Source of the DNA: Alphaproteobacteria bacterium
GTDB taxonomy: Bacteria; Pseudomonadota; Alphaproteobacteria; UBA2966
Direction of reading: 5' to 3'
NCBI GenBank assembly: GCA_021296255.1
Contig: JAGWAU010000052.1
Coordinates: 14,124-55,931 of the forward strand
DNA length: 41,808 nt
Both the position numbers and the translations under genes were made by a program. The notes beneath the pieces are model-generated. The model was given only the letters and a program-made list of their open reading frames with translations, was not told the origin of the DNA and made no database searches. The first letter of the stretch is position 1; every line of letters starts with the position of its first letter. Of the stretch, positions 11,427 through 20,998 are shown piece by piece.

Positions 11427-12781
11427 GTGCCCGTCTCTCGGGCGGCGGCCTCGTGCGACAGCCAGCCGTCGATCGATGCGTTGAGATGGTTCCGGAACGG
11501 TTCGTCCTCCACCGCCTCCACGACTTCGGCGATGAAGGCCCTGATCAGCACCTGACGCGCCTCTTCGGCGTCGAGGCCGCGCGAGCGGAGGTAGAACGAC
11601 TCGAGCTCGTCCAATTGACCGGCCGCGGCGCCGTGGCTGCTTTTCACGTCGTCGGCGTAAATCTCCAGATCCGGCTTCGTGTCGATCTCGGCTTCGTTCG
11701 AGAGGAGGAGGGTCTTGTTGAGTTGGTGACCATCGGGGCGCTGGGCGTCCGGACTGACAGAGATCTGCCCCTGGAAGACTCCGTGGCTCCGACCGTCGAG
11801 CACACCCTTGAACAGCTGCCGGCTGCTGCCTCCGGGTTCGGCATGGACGATGCGGGTCGTGATATCCGTGTGCTGGCGGTCTCTCGCGAGGTAGATCCCG
11901 TCGAGCCGACAATCGGCGCCTTCACCCTCGAGTCTGGCTTCGATCTCGCACCGGGAGAGGCCGGCTCCCACCGACATCAGAAAAGCGCGATACGTTCCCC
12001 GCTCCGCCAACGTCACGCGGGTGTTGGCCAAGTGATAGGCGCGCGGGGATTCGCGTTGGACCTTGCGGTGGACAACGGACGCGCCCGCGGCTACGACGAC
12101 CTCCGTCACCGGGTTGGACCAGTACTCCGACGGCCCGATGCCGACATGCGTCTCGGTCAGGGCCACCCGGCTGCCGGCACCGGCGACAACGAGGTTCCGC
12201 GGATGGGCGCTGGTCGGCGACCGCGTATCGCTCGCGAAAATCAACTCGATCGGCCGGTCGACCGTTGCCCCGTCGTCGACGACGACCACGCAACCATCCA
12301 TCATGAACGCCGTGTTGAGGGCGAGCAGCGCCTCGTCTTCCAACGGAGAGAGGCGTTCAATGTGCGGCCGCACGACCTGGGCTTGGCGCCTCAACGCCTC
12401 ACCCAGGCTCAGCACCGTAAGGCCCTCTCGTACCGACCCCGCACGGGATCGGCCGGCGTCGAACCGGCCGTTGAGGAACACCAGCCGATGCTCCGCGTCC
12501 GGTCCCCCCGCGCCGGCTCCGTCGAGGTCTACCGACGGGTCCCCTTCCCCCGAGACGGCGATGTCGAATGGAGTTTTCGCAAAGTCCTTGAGGTTGGTGT
12601 ATTTCCAGGCCTCGACGCGCGTCGACGGCAAGGCGACCCGGTTGAACGCGTCCAGGGAGTCGCGGCGCAGCGCATCGAGCCAGTGGAGCCCCGCGCCGGG
12701 CAGCCCCGCAGCCACCTCGTCGAAGCGCTCGACAAACGGGAACTCGGCGGTGATCCGACGCGACATGTCCTGGACTCTCAT
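11423..12781 (-). CDS. sufD: SufD, subunit of the SufBC2D scaffold
   Basis: 452-residue SufD with the N-terminal helical region (LPSTRVEAWKYTNLKDFAK is the family hallmark) and a C-terminal right-handed beta-helix core. The final third contains SHGAAAGQLDELESFYLRSR, conserved between SufB and SufD and housing the His involved in cluster assembly. SufD forms a heterodimer with SufB on which SufC acts. It begins 9 bp after sufC ends and overlaps sufS by 4 bp. No frame disruption is seen. Confidence 0.96.
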   Translation of the reverse strand: MRVQDMSRRITAEFPFVERFDEVAAGLPGAGLHWLDALRRDSLDAFNRVALPSTRVEAWKYTNLKDFAKTPFDIAVSGEGDPSVDLDGAGAGGPDAEHRLVFLNGRFDAGRSRAGSVREGLTVLSLGEALRRQAQVVRPHIERLSPLEDEALLALNTAFMMDGCVVVVDDGATVDRPIELIFASDTRSPTSAHPRNLVVAGAGSRVALTETHVGIGPSEYWSNPVTEVVVAAGASVVHRKVQRESPRAYHLANTRVTLAERGTYRAFLMSVGAGLSRCEIEARLEGEGADCRLDGIYLARDRQHTDITTRIVHAEPGGSSRQLFKGVLDGRSHGVFQGQISVSPDAQRPDGHQLNKTLLLSNEAEIDTKPDLEIYADDVKSSHGAAAGQLDELESFYLRSRGLDAEEARQVLIRAFIAEVVEAVEDEPFRNHLNASIDGWLSHEAAARETGT

Positions 12782-12790
12782 TCCATGGCC

Positions 12791-13543
12791 TCAAGCGGCC
12801 TCGGCGCCCGCCAGTGCGCCGTATCCTTCCTTCTCCAGTTCCAATGCCAGTTCCTTACCCCCGGACTTGACGATCCGGCCATGGGCGAGAACATGCACGC
12901 GATCGGGCACGATGTAGTCGAGAAGGCGCTGGTAGTGCGTGATCACCAGCATCGACCGGGCCGGGTCCCGCAAGGCGTTGATACCGTCGGCAACCGTCTT
13001 CAGGGCATCGATATCGAGGCCCGAATCGGTCTCGTCGAGCATCGCGAACTTCGGCTCGAGCAGAGCCATCTGGAGAATCTCGTTCCGCTTCTTCTCGCCG
13101 CCGGAGAACCCGACGTTCACCGGGCGCCTCAGCATGTCGTCCGAGATGTTCAGCTCAGCCTGTTTTTCCCGCACGAACTTCACGAACTGCATGGCATCGA
13201 GCTCTTTCTCGCCTCGATGCTTGCGCAGCGCGTTCACGGCCGTACGCAGGAACGTCGTGCCCGCGACTCCCGGGATCTCGACTGGATACTGGAAGGCGAG
13301 AAAGATTCCCTCGCGCGCGCGTTCCTCGACCGAGAGGTCCAGCAGGTCGGTGCCCTGGTAATGAACGGTCCCTTCGGTCACCTCGTATCCTTCCCGTCCG
13401 GCCAACACGTACGCGAGCGTACTCTTCCCGGAACCGTTCGGACCCATGACGGCGTGGATTTCGCCTCGCGCGATCGTCAGATCGATCCCCTTGAGGACCG
13501 CCCGTTCATCCACGCGGGCATGCAGGTTTCGAATCTCCAGCAT
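12791..13543 (-). CDS. sufC: SufC, Fe-S assembly ABC ATPase
   Basis: 250-residue soluble ABC ATPase that drives conformational change in the SufBC2D scaffold. Walker A is GPNGSGKST (residues 34-42), the signature is FSGGEKKRNEI and Walker B is FAMLDETDSGLD, with the H-loop in VITHYQ. The KKRNEIL signature context is specific to SufC. It lies 34 bp after sufB and 9 bp before sufD. Confidence 0.97.
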   Translation of the reverse strand: MLEIRNLHARVDERAVLKGIDLTIARGEIHAVMGPNGSGKSTLAYVLAGREGYEVTEGTVHYQGTDLLDLSVEERAREGIFLAFQYPVEIPGVAGTTFLRTAVNALRKHRGEKELDAMQFVKFVREKQAELNISDDMLRRPVNVGFSGGEKKRNEILQMALLEPKFAMLDETDSGLDIDALKTVADGINALRDPARSMLVITHYQRLLDYIVPDRVHVLAHGRIVKSGGKELALELEKEGYGALAGAEAA

Positions 13544-13577
13544 TCCTTCTTCCGTTCCGTAAAAGGGACCGCGGCGC

Positions 13578-15034
<1,457 letters not shown>

Positions 15035-15038
<4 letters not shown>

Positions 15039-15514
15039 GGCCCGAACCCGATAGGCCCGGGTATCGGGACCCGGCCGCTCGTATCGACCGGTCCGCCGAC
15101 GCCACGCGGCGCGCGGCCAAGCATGTCCGCCAGGGTCAAGTCGTCGAGAACCCGCTGGACGGCCTCGGCCACGGTGGTCCATCGGCCGCCGACCTGGCAG
15201 CGGTCCTCGAAATCACAGAGCCCGCCCCCCGCGGGCAGACAGTCGGTCAAGGCGACGGGACCTTCGAATCCGGCGATGATTTCGGCGACGGAGATGTCCG
15301 TCGTGAGACGATCCATCCGGTAACCGCCGTTCCGGCCGCGAATGGCCATGAGCAATTCCAACTCCGCCAGACGATGCAGCAGCTTGCCGACGGTCGGCAC
15401 GGGAAGACCCGTGGACAGGACGACGTCCGACGTCGTCTGCAGCTCGCCGTGGCGATGGGCCATGTGGCCCATCACCATCACGGCGTAATCCGTCATTCGT
15501 CCGAGTCTCAACAT
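15035..15514 (-). CDS. Rrf2-family regulator of the SUF operon
   Basis: 159-residue winged-helix Rrf2 protein of the SUF-regulator/IscR group. It starts [15 protein letters not shown], has a recognition helix near [16 protein letters not shown], and a wing RGRNGGYRM. Three cysteines at 92, 100 and 106 ([10 protein letters not shown], then RC) match the spacing that binds a [2Fe-2S] cluster in IscR, so it probably senses Fe-S status. Its stop overlaps the sufB start (ATGA), and the promoter just upstream has an inverted repeat, pointing to feedback control of its own operon. The tail after residue about 130 is Gly/Pro-rich and probably disordered. Confidence 0.94.
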
Positions 15515-15541
15515 GGCGGGTGCCCGAGTCAGATGATTAAT

Positions 15542-15560
15542 CCTGAGGGATTTCGTCAGG
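15542..15560. promoter_or_regulatory. Candidate operator of the SUF operon (inverted repeat)
   Basis: CCTGA and TCAGG form a perfect 5-bp inverted repeat separated by 9 bp. It begins directly downstream of the -10 box of the minus-strand promoter, around the expected transcription start and 28 bp ahead of the regulator gene. The position suits a repressor, most simply the encoded Rrf2 protein. Binding is inferred. Confidence 0.55.
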
Positions 15561-15589
15561 TATATATTAAAGTAGAGTGGATTTGTCCA
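15561..15589 (-). promoter_or_regulatory. Sigma70-type promoter of the SUF operon
   Basis: On the minus strand TGGACA (15589-15584) and TATATA (15566-15561) are separated by exactly 17 bp, in an AT-rich patch unusual for this GC-rich region. Transcription would start near 15550 and give a short leader before the regulator ATG at 15514. It is the only good promoter seen ahead of the eight-gene operon. Confidence 0.65.
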
Positions 15590-15693
15590 GTATCAAGGAC
15601 TGCCACGCTTGGCTTGTCGCGGATATCTCTTAAACCGATTGAAACCGTTCGGAAAACCAGATCGGACCCGGTTTTCGCGGCGTCCGGGCCTCC

Positions 15694-16599
15694 TCAGGCG
15701 TCGATCTTGTAAATCCGCATCGCGTTCTCGGAGAACAGCTTGCGCTGGTCCTCGATGGCGAAGTCGGCCGCCGTTCGCTTGAACAGCGAGTAGATAGTGT
15801 CGAACGACGCCCGCATCCGATCGACGGGGTAGTTGCTAGCGAACATGCTGCGGTCGACGCCGAAGGCTTCGATGGTGTCGCGGATAACACGCGCGTTCTG
15901 ATCATCGTTCCAGGCGCTATCCGGCACCAACAGGAAGGAAATCTTGGTCGTGACGTTCGGGCACGCGGCGACGGCTTCCATCCCTTGCCGCCAGCTCTTC
16001 AGGCCCTCGTCGCTGCGGTCCCACGGAAGACCCGCGTGATTGAGGATGATCTGGACGCCGGGCAGCGAGCGGGCGACTTCGGCGGCTTCCCCGAGATGCC
16101 AATACGGCACCCGCATGTCCCAGGACAGTCCGTATTTCTCGAAGAGGGCCAGATCGCCGAGCCAGAGGTCGTCCTGCATGGTACCCGGGTCCCCCGCGAC
16201 CGACTCGTCCGGCGATTCGGAAACCTTGGGTTTGGTCCGAATGCCTCTGACCAGCGGATTATCGGCCTGCCGGGCGAGGATCTCCTCCGTGTCGGGGCGG
16301 GCCAGGGGCGCCCACGCCACGATCGCATTCGGCACGCCGGCTCTCTCATGGAGGTGCGTCAGCCAATTCGTTTCATCCAGCGGGTCGCCGACGTGCCGGT
16401 CCGCTTCGACATGGACCGTCTTGACGACGTTGTGCCCTTCCGCGTCCCGCCGGTAGTCCTCGGGCAGGTAGTTGCGCCGCAGGACGTCGTACTCGCCGAA
16501 CGGAAAGCTCGGCAGCGGTTGATCCGTCAGCCACGGATAGTGGAAGGCATCGAGATCCCAGAAGTGATGGTGCGAATCGACGATCTCAAGGTCGGACAT
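15694..16599 (-). CDS. Amidohydrolase family protein (TIM-barrel, lactonase/PDC-hydrolase-like)
   Basis: 301-residue metal-dependent hydrolase of the amidohydrolase-2 family. The N-terminal DSHHHFWDL provides the first metal-binding histidines (residues 10-12). ILNHAGLPW carries the strand-6-type His, and ASNYPVDR sits where the catalytic Asp region of the family lies. Relatives hydrolyse sugar lactones or 2-pyrone-4,6-dicarboxylate; the exact substrate cannot be told. It lies 65 bp downstream of the tautomerase gene on the same strand, so the two are probably an operon. A tautomerase next to a ring or lactone hydrolase fits aromatic or keto-acid catabolism. Confidence 0.9.
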   Translation of the reverse strand: MSDLEIVDSHHHFWDLDAFHYPWLTDQPLPSFPFGEYDVLRRNYLPEDYRRDAEGHNVVKTVHVEADRHVGDPLDETNWLTHLHERAGVPNAIVAWAPLARPDTEEILARQADNPLVRGIRTKPKVSESPDESVAGDPGTMQDDLWLGDLALFEKYGLSWDMRVPYWHLGEAAEVARSLPGVQIILNHAGLPWDRSDEGLKSWRQGMEAVAACPNVTTKISFLLVPDSAWNDDQNARVIRDTIEAFGVDRSMFASNYPVDRMRASFDTIYSLFKRTAADFAIEDQRKLFSENAMRIYKIDA

Positions 16600-16664
16600 A
16601 ATTGCGTCTCCCGTCGGATTGGTACAGGGGCGCCGGGATCTTCGGGTTCAGGCGACTACGGATT

Positions 16665-17024
16665 TCATTCGGGAAGGGCGCCGGCTCCGGTCAGATGATC
16701 CGCAGCTTCCGTCGACCTCAGCAGGACGTAAACGTCCCGGGTATTCATGTAGGTTTCGAATACGTCGCAGATCAGCTTGGCGCACAGGTCTTTCCGTTCC
16801 CGAGACCGGCCCGGTCTGGTGTCGATGGTCACTGTGGGCAGTCCGTCCCCGATTTCGCCGAAGGCTTCGTGAATGGAGACGTAGATCCATTTCCTCGTTT
16901 CCGGGAACCTCTTCTTTTGAGCGGGATCCAGCGCTTCGTCGACCGCCTGCCTGATGCCCTGACGAAGCCGTTCCTTGTGGGCATCCGTGTACCCCCGGGG
17001 AATATCCACGCGTACGATCGGCAT
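16665..17024 (-). CDS. Tautomerase family protein
   Basis: 119-residue protein beginning MPIVRVDIPRGYTDAHKERL. Removal of Met would expose the N-terminal Pro that acts as catalytic base in the 4-oxalocrotonate tautomerase/MIF superfamily. At about 118 residues it is the size of the longer tautomerases (MIF/CHMI or fused 4-OT types) rather than 60-residue 4-OT. It probably ketonises an enol intermediate. First gene of a minus-strand pair with the amidohydrolase, divergent from the cupin gene across 196 bp. Confidence 0.85.
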   Translation of the reverse strand: MPIVRVDIPRGYTDAHKERLRQGIRQAVDEALDPAQKKRFPETRKWIYVSIHEAFGEIGDGLPTVTIDTRPGRSRERKDLCAKLICDVFETYMNTRDVYVLLRSTEAADHLTGAGALPE

Positions 17025-17151
17025 CCCGAGTCCCTCCGCGGCCGCGCCTCACGTGTCGATCATCACCGAATGCCGCGCCGCGCCCTGCGCATCCACCGGC
17101 CCCTTCTTACACCCAATTCATGCCGATTCTTCAACCTCTATCAATGAGTTT

Positions 17152-17186
17152 CCGCAAGGTCCCGGGCCGCTCCATTGCGGTATAAT
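17152..17186 (+). promoter_or_regulatory. Candidate promoter with inverted repeat upstream of the cupin gene
   Basis: A consensus -10 box TATAAT (17181-17186) lies 34 bp before the cupin ATG. No good -35 is seen at 16-18 bp, so an activator may be needed. CCGCAA (17152-17157) and TTGCGG (17175-17180) form an inverted repeat spanning the -35 to -10 interval, a plausible regulator site. This is inferred from sequence only. Confidence 0.4.
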
Positions 17187-17220
17187 GACTCGAACGACGA
17201 TCCTTTGCAGGGAGTGGACC

Positions 17221-17829
17221 ATGACCGTCGCCGAGGCGAGCAATTCAATCGCGGACCAACGGGCTGCCGCAATTGCGGACATGCTGGCGCGCGTTCGCGA
17301 AATCGAGAGAGCCCAAGGCGTCACACGCGAGGCGTTGAACGACATGCGCGAGGAACTCTACAAGCTCGCCGCGAGGAAGGAGCTCTTTCCGAAGAGTGAT
17401 TTTCCGCCGCCGGGAGTCGATACCCCCAACATCCGCTACCTCCTGTCGGAGGATTCGGACAGGCGCTTCGCGCTTTACATGAACTCCATCAAGCCCGGAA
17501 AGCTCACCGATCCGCACAACCACACGACGTGGGCCATCGTTGCGGCGGTCGAGGGCGAGGAGATCAACCGGTTCTACGAGCGTACGGACGATGGCTCCGA
17601 CCCCGGAAAGGCGGCCCTGCGGCAAACCGACGAAGTCGTGGTCAGACCGGGCGTAGGCGTGGCGATGATGCCGGACGACATTCACAGCATCGCGGTCGTG
17701 GGCGACCTGCCGACACTTCATCTTCACATGTACGGGAAGTCCCTCGACGCGGTCACCGATCGGCTCGGCTTCAATCTGGAAGCGGGCACGGTCGATCGCT
17801 ACAACGACAAGTCCGGCGCGGCGGTATAG
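17221..17829 (+). CDS. Cysteine dioxygenase-like cupin (thiol dioxygenase)
   Basis: 202-residue protein with a cupin core and three-histidine iron site typical of thiol dioxygenases: H99 and H101 in DPHNHTTWAIV and H155 in PDDIHSI. The second motif G-E-E-I-N-R-F-Y follows. Known members oxidise cysteine or 3-mercaptopropionate to a sulfinate. The N-terminal 60 residues are helical, as in CDO_I proteins. The ATG at 17221 follows AGGGAG; an earlier in-frame start gives a non-conserved extension. The rhodanese gene starts 38 bp later on the same strand, so the pair likely acts on thiol sulfur. The precise substrate is unknown. Confidence 0.85.
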   Translation: MTVAEASNSIADQRAAAIADMLARVREIERAQGVTREALNDMREELYKLAARKELFPKSDFPPPGVDTPNIRYLLSEDSDRRFALYMNSIKPGKLTDPHNHTTWAIVAAVEGEEINRFYERTDDGSDPGKAALRQTDEVVVRPGVGVAMMPDDIHSIAVVGDLPTLHLHMYGKSLDAVTDRLGFNLEAGTVDRYNDKSGAAV

Positions 17830-17867
17830 CGACCTGACCGCATGCCCTTCTTTCATTCCCCGAACCC

Positions 17868-19466
17868 ATGCCCAAGAGCATCAGCGCGCCCGACCTCAAG
17901 GCGCAGATCAACGACGGCGAGGAACTCGCGCTCTTGGACGTGCGCGAGCAGGGCAGTTTCGGCCGAAGGCACCTTTTCTTTTCGAGTTGCCTGCCGCTGA
18001 GCCATCTCGAATTGCGCATTCGCGACCTGGTTCCAAGGCACGGCGCGCGCATCGTGCTCTCGGACGCCGGCGAAGGTCTCGCGGGCCGGGCGGCGGAAAA
18101 GCTGGAGCGGTTCGGATATTCCGACGTCGCCGTGCTCGAAAACGGCGTGCAGGGCTGGAGTGACGCGGGCTATGAGTTGTTCAGCGGCGTATCGGTGCCG
18201 AGCAAGGCCTTCGGCGAATTCGTCGAACACGTCGACGAAACGCCGAACATCACCTCGGAACAGCTTCGCGCCAAGCGGGCCGGCGGCGAGGACGTGATCG
18301 TGCTGGATTCGCGCCCCCTCGACGAGTACCTGAGCAGGACCATTCCCGGCGCGATCAACGTGCCCGGCGCCGAACTGGTCTACCGCGTACGCGCGATCGT
18401 CCCGGATCCAACGACGCAAATTGTCGTGAACTGTGCCGGGCGGACGCGGAGCATCATCGGCGCCCAGTCGTTAATCAACGCGGGCGTCCCCAACCCGGTC
18501 AGGGCGCTGCGGAACGGAACCATGGGATGGCATCTCGCCGGCCTTGAGCTCGAGCGCGGGGCGACGCGACTCGCACCGGAACCCAACGCCGCCGAACTGA
18601 AGCGGGCGCTGACCACGGCGGCCGACGTCGCCGAAAGGTTTAGCGTGACCTGCATCGGCGTCGACACGCTTGAACAATGGTGCCGAGAGGCGGACTCCCG
18701 CAGCCTGTATCTTCTCGACGTGCGGCATCCCGAGGAGTACGCCGGAGGTCACCTGCGCGGCTCGCGTCATGCGCCGGGCGGTCAGCTCGTCCAGAACACG
18801 GACTCATACATCGCCACCCGGGGCGCGCGGGTCGTGCTGATCGACGATACAGCTATGCGGGCCACGATGACCGCGTCGTGGCTGTTGCAGATGGGCTGGC
18901 GGGACACGGCGGTCCTCCGCAACGGGCTCGAGTCCGATGATCTGGACACCGGCGGCCATTCCCCCGAGATCCCCGGCCTTGACGGGATCGAAGCCGCGCA
19001 GATTTCGCCTTACGCTCTGAAACGGGCGCTGGACGCCGGCGATACGGCCGTGGTCGATCTGTCGCCGAGCCGCACTTACAAGACCGGGCACATTCCCGGC
19101 GCGTGGTACTCGACGCGCGCCAAGCTCACGGACAATCTGCCCAAGGTTCCGGAGGCTTCGCTCCTCGTTCTCGTGTCGGAGGACGAGAATCTGGCGGCGC
19201 TGGCGGCACCGGAAGCGGAGGCCGCGACCGACACGCCGATCAAGGTTCTGACGGGGGGAACCCCCGCCTGGCGTGATCTCGGGTATCCGTTGGCGGTCGG
19301 CTTCGAGAATATGACGGAGGAACCGGACGATCACTACCCGCGCGCTTACGACCGGGATACGGATGTCGAGCAGGCCATGCAGGACTACCTCACTTGGGAA
19401 ATCGGCCTCGTCGAGCAGGTAGAGCGCGACGGTGATGCGCGGTTCGACATCGTCCGTCCCCACTAG
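17868..19466 (+). CDS. Multidomain rhodanese (four rhodanese-like repeats)
   Basis: 532-residue protein with four consecutive rhodanese folds, at roughly 1-110, 125-235, 260-355 and 375-465, each with an LLDVR/LDSRP/LLDVRHPEEY/VVDLSPSRTY type motif and a GH-I/L-GA segment. Only the second keeps a catalytic cysteine, C189 in NCAGRTRS. The equivalent loops of the others read SDAGEG, DDTAM and SEDEN, so they are probably structural or regulatory. The enzyme would move sulfane sulfur from thiosulfate or a persulfide to an acceptor. It follows a thiol dioxygenase-like gene by 38 bp and precedes the binding-protein gene by 32 bp. No signal peptide is seen. Confidence 0.9.
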   Translation: MPKSISAPDLKAQINDGEELALLDVREQGSFGRRHLFFSSCLPLSHLELRIRDLVPRHGARIVLSDAGEGLAGRAAEKLERFGYSDVAVLENGVQGWSDAGYELFSGVSVPSKAFGEFVEHVDETPNITSEQLRAKRAGGEDVIVLDSRPLDEYLSRTIPGAINVPGAELVYRVRAIVPDPTTQIVVNCAGRTRSIIGAQSLINAGVPNPVRALRNGTMGWHLAGLELERGATRLAPEPNAAELKRALTTAADVAERFSVTCIGVDTLEQWCREADSRSLYLLDVRHPEEYAGGHLRGSRHAPGGQLVQNTDSYIATRGARVVLIDDTAMRATMTASWLLQMGWRDTAVLRNGLESDDLDTGGHSPEIPGLDGIEAAQISPYALKRALDAGDTAVVDLSPSRTYKTGHIPGAWYSTRAKLTDNLPKVPEASLLVLVSEDENLAALAAPEAEAATDTPIKVLTGGTPAWRDLGYPLAVGFENMTEEPDDHYPRAYDRDTDVEQAMQDYLTWEIGLVEQVERDGDARFDIVRPH

Positions 19467-19498
19467 ACATACCGACGCCACGAACGCCTGACTCGCCG

Positions 19499-20554
19499 AT
19501 GCCGGAACGCGCCGATCTCAACATCCTCTGCTGGGAAGGATACGAGGACCCGAACGTCGTCGAACCGTTCACCGGACGGCACGGGTATTCCGTGCACGCC
19601 GAGACCATCGTTTCCGACGCGGATACGGCCGACCGCGTCGTCGGGCCGGAGCGATCATCCTGGGACGTCGTCAATCTGAACAACCCGTTCGCGCGCGAAG
19701 TGCTTTACCCGGCGGGCGCGATCCGGGCCCTCCCCCAAGACCGGTTCGCGGCCGAATACGGGCGCCTGCTGCCGCAGTTCGATGACCTCTACCGGTGGAC
19801 TCGCAGCCGGGATGGAAGCGACGTCATCGGCGTCTGCCAGCGCTTCGGCCCGTTCAACATGGTGATCAACGAGGACAGCATCGCGCGGGATACGGCGGAG
19901 TCCGAAGGATTTCTGCTGGCGGACGACCCGGTCAATACGGGACGGTACGGAGTCCTTGAGTATGACGACTTCAACATCTTCCACATCTGTTTCGCCGCCG
20001 GCCTCGACCCCTTCGGCACTCTCCCGGCGGAGCGGCTGGACACCTTCGAAGCCAAGGCCCGGCAATGGTTCTCGGGAGCGGCGCTGATCACCGCCGATCA
20101 CATCGAGATGAACCGAGCGCTCGTCGACGGGACCATCGGTTTCTATCTGTCCGGCGGCATGTACACCGCCTCTCCCGCCCGCCGCGACGGCCAGCGCAAC
20201 GTTCGCGCCGTCACCCCGCGTTCGGGGCCGGTCGACGGCAAGGGCGCCATCGTGTTTCTGGAGGTGACGTCGGTCGTCGACCACGGGGGCGATACGGCAT
20301 CCGCACTGGCGTTTCTGGAGCACATCCTCACGCCCGAGATCGCGCCGGAGGTGGCCTTCACGCGGGGATCCTGCAACCCGATCACACAGATGGGCGATTC
20401 CCGCGTCTTCGACCGGTTCACGCCGGACCAGCTCGACATCCTCCAATGGGAGAGCCTGGACGAAGATATCGCGCGCTGTGTGCCTTATCGGATCCCTCCC
20501 GATCACGGTGAGCTGTTGCGGCGTCTTCGGAACGCGAAGAATGCGGCCCGCTAG
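19499..20554 (+). CDS. Extracellular solute-binding protein, PotD/spermidine-putrescine type, no signal peptide
   Basis: 351 residues resembling periplasmic polyamine-type binding proteins. It opens NILCWEGYEDPNVVEPF, just like mature PotD-family proteins, and has the WDVVNLN, FLLADDP and AFLEHILTPE blocks. The usual export signal is absent: the chain starts MPERADLNILCWEG and no in-frame start upstream supplies one before the rhodanese stop. No permease or ATPase genes follow. It may be a cytosolic sensor or carrier, or a gene whose 5' end was lost. The 35-bp repeat begins 4 bp after its stop codon. Confidence 0.75.
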   Translation: MPERADLNILCWEGYEDPNVVEPFTGRHGYSVHAETIVSDADTADRVVGPERSSWDVVNLNNPFAREVLYPAGAIRALPQDRFAAEYGRLLPQFDDLYRWTRSRDGSDVIGVCQRFGPFNMVINEDSIARDTAESEGFLLADDPVNTGRYGVLEYDDFNIFHICFAAGLDPFGTLPAERLDTFEAKARQWFSGAALITADHIEMNRALVDGTIGFYLSGGMYTASPARRDGQRNVRAVTPRSGPVDGKGAIVFLEVTSVVDHGGDTASALAFLEHILTPEIAPEVAFTRGSCNPITQMGDSRVFDRFTPDQLDILQWESLDEDIARCVPYRIPPDHGELLRRLRNAKNAAR

Positions 20555-20558
20555 GAGT

Positions 20559-20593
20559 CCGGACGCACCGGATCGGTCCGGTCCGGAAATCGT
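20559..20593. repeat. Direct repeat copy A, with internal near-palindrome
   Basis: 35 bp that recur at 21409-21443 with one mismatch (position 20581). The core CCGGATCGG-T-CCGGTCCGG is an inverted repeat with one mismatched pair. It starts 4 bp after the stop of the binding-protein gene. The two copies are 850 bp apart in the same orientation and bracket the Phd/VapC module. Confidence 0.9.
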
Positions 20594-20603
20594 ACAAGGC
20601 GCT

Positions 20604-20668
20604 GGCGCGTCCCGCAGCGAGACCGGAGAGCGGTCGAGCTACGGGCCGCTCCGAAACCCGCCCCACGC
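20604..20668 (+). pseudogene. Fragment resembling the N-terminus of an N-6 DNA methylase (copy A)
   Basis: Translates in one frame to SRSETGERSSYGPLRN, close to the SSHGPLADLLNAVG block of the longer remnant at 21515-21808, and aligned to it at nucleotide level (GCGGTCGAGC-ACGG-CCGCTC in both). No start codon or continuation is present. The assignment to the methylase family comes from recalled similarity to N-termini of large N-6 methylase/type ISP enzymes and is tentative; the homology between the two remnants is seen directly. Confidence 0.5.
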
Positions 20669-20699
20669 CTCGTCAGTCCCTGCGTGGTGTAAAATCCGT

Positions 20700-20735
20700 T
20701 TGGTTCTCATTTAGACTAGTCGTATATTCTAGTCT
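20700..20735 (+). promoter_or_regulatory. Promoter and operator of the Phd/VapC module
   Basis: TTGGTT (20700-20705) and TATATT (20723-20728) are spaced by 17 bp. AGACTAG (20713-20719) and CTAGTCT (20729-20735) form a perfect 7-bp inverted repeat that surrounds the -10 box. This is the layout expected for autorepression by a Phd-type antitoxin. Binding is inferred. Confidence 0.65.
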
Positions 20736-20755
20736 GAACCTCCATGGAGATGATG

Positions 20756-20998
20756 ATGGAACGGATCGGCGCCTACGAGGCCAAGACGCACCTGCCCCGG
20801 TTGCTCGACCGTGTCGCGCGGGGCGAGAGCCTGACCATCACGCGCCACGGCAGGCCTGTCGCACGGCTGGTGCCCGTGGCGGGCGAGCGCGATCTGGCGC
20901 AGGAAGCGGCCGCCCGAATCGTGGAACGCCGCCGGCACTTCAAGCGCGTGCCCTTGGCGGACCTGCTAGCGACCCTCCACGAGGGGCACCGCTATTGA
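20756..20998 (+). CDS. Phd/YefM-family antitoxin
   Basis: 80-residue antitoxin. MERIGAYEAKTHLPRLLDRV followed by GESLTITRHGRPVARLVP is the Phd/YefM DNA-binding fold, and the C-terminal 30 residues would wrap the toxin. Four in-frame ATGs occur at 20744, 20750, 20753 and 20756. I prefer the last because GGAG at 20746-20749 is then 6 bp away and MERIGAYEAK is the family start. The stop overlaps the toxin start (TTGA), so translation is coupled. Confidence 0.9.
   Translation: MERIGAYEAKTHLPRLLDRVARGESLTITRHGRPVARLVPVAGERDLAQEAAARIVERRRHFKRVPLADLLATLHEGHRY

Noticed and set aside
10173..11555. Plus-strand 460-codon frame over sufS
   Set aside because: Antisense shadow of the cysteine desulfurase; no ribosome site or family features.
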